Shown here: in pieces, positions 14,405 to 15,232 of the stretch
How the letters are laid out: each line of letters starts with the position of its first letter
Position numbering within the stretch: the stretch's first letter is position 1
From: Desulforamulus profundi
Lineage (GTDB): Bacteria > Bacillota_B > Desulfotomaculia > Desulfotomaculales > Desulfotomaculaceae
Assembly: GCF_002607855.1 (NCBI RefSeq)
Contig: NZ_AWQQ01000086.1
Span: forward strand, 1 to 15,232
Reading direction: 5' to 3'
Length of the DNA stretch: 15,232 nt
Program-made: the position numbers and the translations under genes
Notes under the pieces: generated by a model
Told to the model about the DNA's origin: nothing
Databases searched by the model: none
Seen by the model: only the letters and a program-made list of their open reading frames with translations

Positions 14405-15038
14405 ATGAGACCCTTGTGGAAAGGTGCCGTAAGCTTCGGACTGGTATATGTGCCGGTGAAAATGTATGCCGCCACGGAAAAGAAAAATATTAAATTTAAT
14501 TACCTGCACGAGAAATGCAAGACACCCATTCAATACCGTCGTTACTGCCCCTATTGTGATACAGAGGTGGCCAATGAGAAAATCCTCCAGGACGGCAAAC
14601 CGTCCTTCAGCGCGCTGCAGACCCGGGGTAAGATTTCTGATGCTCTTAAAGTTAAAAGGCTGTCCCGGCAAATCCCGGCCACATTTATCGCTTTTGATGT
14701 GCTGTACAAAGCGGGAGAAAATGTGATGGGTATGACCACCCGGGAAAAAAAACAACTATTGGAGGAGATCGTTGAGCGAGGTCCGGATCTTATCATTTCC
14801 CAGTATGTGGTGGGATCCGGCGTTGACTTTTACCGGGCAGTGACTGCCGCCGGCTTGGAAGGCATGGTGCTAAGCGCCTGGACAGCCCTTGTCTGCCGGG
14901 CAAAAGATCCCCTGCATGGAAAAGGTCCGGCTGGTGCAGTCCGCGGAGTGGGCTATTTGCGGTTGGGAAAAGGGGGAGGTCAAGAGAAGCCTGGGCGCCC
15001 TCATCCTGGCAGGGTATCAGGACGGAAAGTGGATTTGA
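14405..15038 (+). pseudogene. Chimeric Ku N-terminus fused to LigD ligase core, frameshifted and truncated
   Basis: The start is ATG 14405 with GGAGTGA at 14391-14397. The first 60 or so residues are a bacterial Ku N-terminus: MRPLWKGAVSFGLVYVPVKM, NYLHEKCKTPIQYRRYCPYC. At about 14580-14590 (after VANEKI) the sequence jumps in frame to the middle of an ATP-dependent LigD-type ligase: DGKPSFSALQTRGK, IPATFIAFDVLYKAGENV, ISQYVVGSG, LEGMV. The ligase then breaks frame twice: at about 14866-14870 (one base added gives AKRLDSPCLPGKRSPAW) and at the A4 run 14920-14923 (one base added gives KKVRLVQSAEWAICGWEKGE). It stops at TGA 15036-15038 after GYQDGKWI. Most of Ku, the ligase catalytic Lys motif and the C-terminal OB-fold end are missing, so neither activity can remain. 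It probably arose by deletion between adjacent ku and ligD. Confidence 0.85.
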
Positions 15039-15130
15039 TGTCACTAGCGTTGCATAAATAAATTTCCAAAATGTCAATATCTAAAATTCTAGAAAAAAAC
15101 CAATAAATCATTGTTTTTCCAGCAATATCC

Positions 15131-15159
15131 TGTAAAAATGATTAAAATCTCCTTATAAT
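15131..15159 (+). promoter_or_regulatory. Possible promoter of the gene at the right edge
   Basis: A perfect -10 TATAAT (15154-15159) has only a poor -35, TGTAAA (15131-15136), 17 bases upstream. The palindrome ACAGG-TAGT-CCTGT (15169-15182) sits just past the expected transcription start, where a repressor would act. The rest of 15039-15130 is AT-rich with nothing else recognisable. Confidence 0.45.
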
Positions 15160-15211
15160 TGAGGTATAACAGGTAGTCCTGTCCATAATCTCAAAAATAA
15201 GGAGACATCGC

Positions 15212-15232
15212 ATGGACAAGGATACCAATAAA
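15212..15232 (+). CDS. First seven codons of a further gene
   Basis: ATG 15212 with AAGGAGA at 15199-15205 in good spacing opens a frame reading MDKDTNK to the window edge. Too short to identify. The start is credible because of the ribosome site and the upstream -10 TATAAT. Confidence 0.6.

Noticed and set aside
14255..14755. 166-codon minus-strand frame opposite the Ku-ligase region
   Set aside because: The plus strand carries recognisable Ku and ligase sequence; the minus frame is an antisense by-product.
1..15232. CRISPR array, tRNA, rRNA, phage module or toxin-antitoxin pair
   Set aside because: I looked for regularly spaced repeats, tRNA cloverleaf motifs and paired small genes and saw none; the repeats present are isolated hairpins.

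Overview
The window looks like a chromosomal stretch from an anaerobic, spore-forming Firmicute. Desulfotomaculum, Desulforamulus or another Peptococcaceae is my best guess. The supports are: strong GGAGG ribosome sites with frequent GTG and TTG starts, an intact prkA-yhbH-spoVR sporulation/stress operon, the Gram-positive MurT/GatD lipid II amidation pair, a LipM-type octanoyltransferase, and remains of a Ku/LigD repair locus. The genus is inference from gene content only; nothing in the window (such as an rRNA) fixes it.

Layout. Positions 1-1050 hold the 5' part of a frameshifted IS1634-type transposase on the minus strand. Next come an orphan C-terminal gene fragment (1109-1462) and an unrecognised membrane-anchored protein (1605-2177). 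A very long perfect hairpin (2189-2241) separates this from a minus-strand operon (3575 to 2257): small membrane protein, zinc-ribbon protein, TatD-like hydrolase. A DnaC-like helicase loader follows (3795-4628). Then comes a compact promoter-RNA-terminator unit of about 90 nt (4772-4895), probably a small RNA. After it lies a free-standing PheT/YtpR-like tRNA-binding protein with its own promoter (5011-5403). A DUF456 membrane protein (minus, frameshifted) and lipM (plus) diverge from a shared promoter region at 5960-6042. murT-gatD (6982-9073) overlap and amidate lipid II. A 50-residue protein (9221-9373) has its own promoter and terminator. prkA-yhbH-spoVR (9715-14184) form one operon closed by an elaborate terminator. 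The window ends with a Ku-ligase chimeric pseudogene (14405-15038) and the first seven codons of a further gene.

The most striking overall pattern is a series of single-base frame breaks in otherwise well-conserved genes: transposase, TatD-like hydrolase, DUF456, lipM 5' end, yhbH, and twice in the ligase fragment. Several lie in homopolymer runs. Uncorrected sequencing indels are the simplest explanation for the intact-looking genes, while the transposase and Ku-ligase are probably genuine decay. I did not find a clearly new multi-gene system. The best leads are the putative small RNA at 4772-4895, the cysteine-rich insert in SpoVR, the chimeric Ku-ligase remnant, and several small regulatory palindromes.
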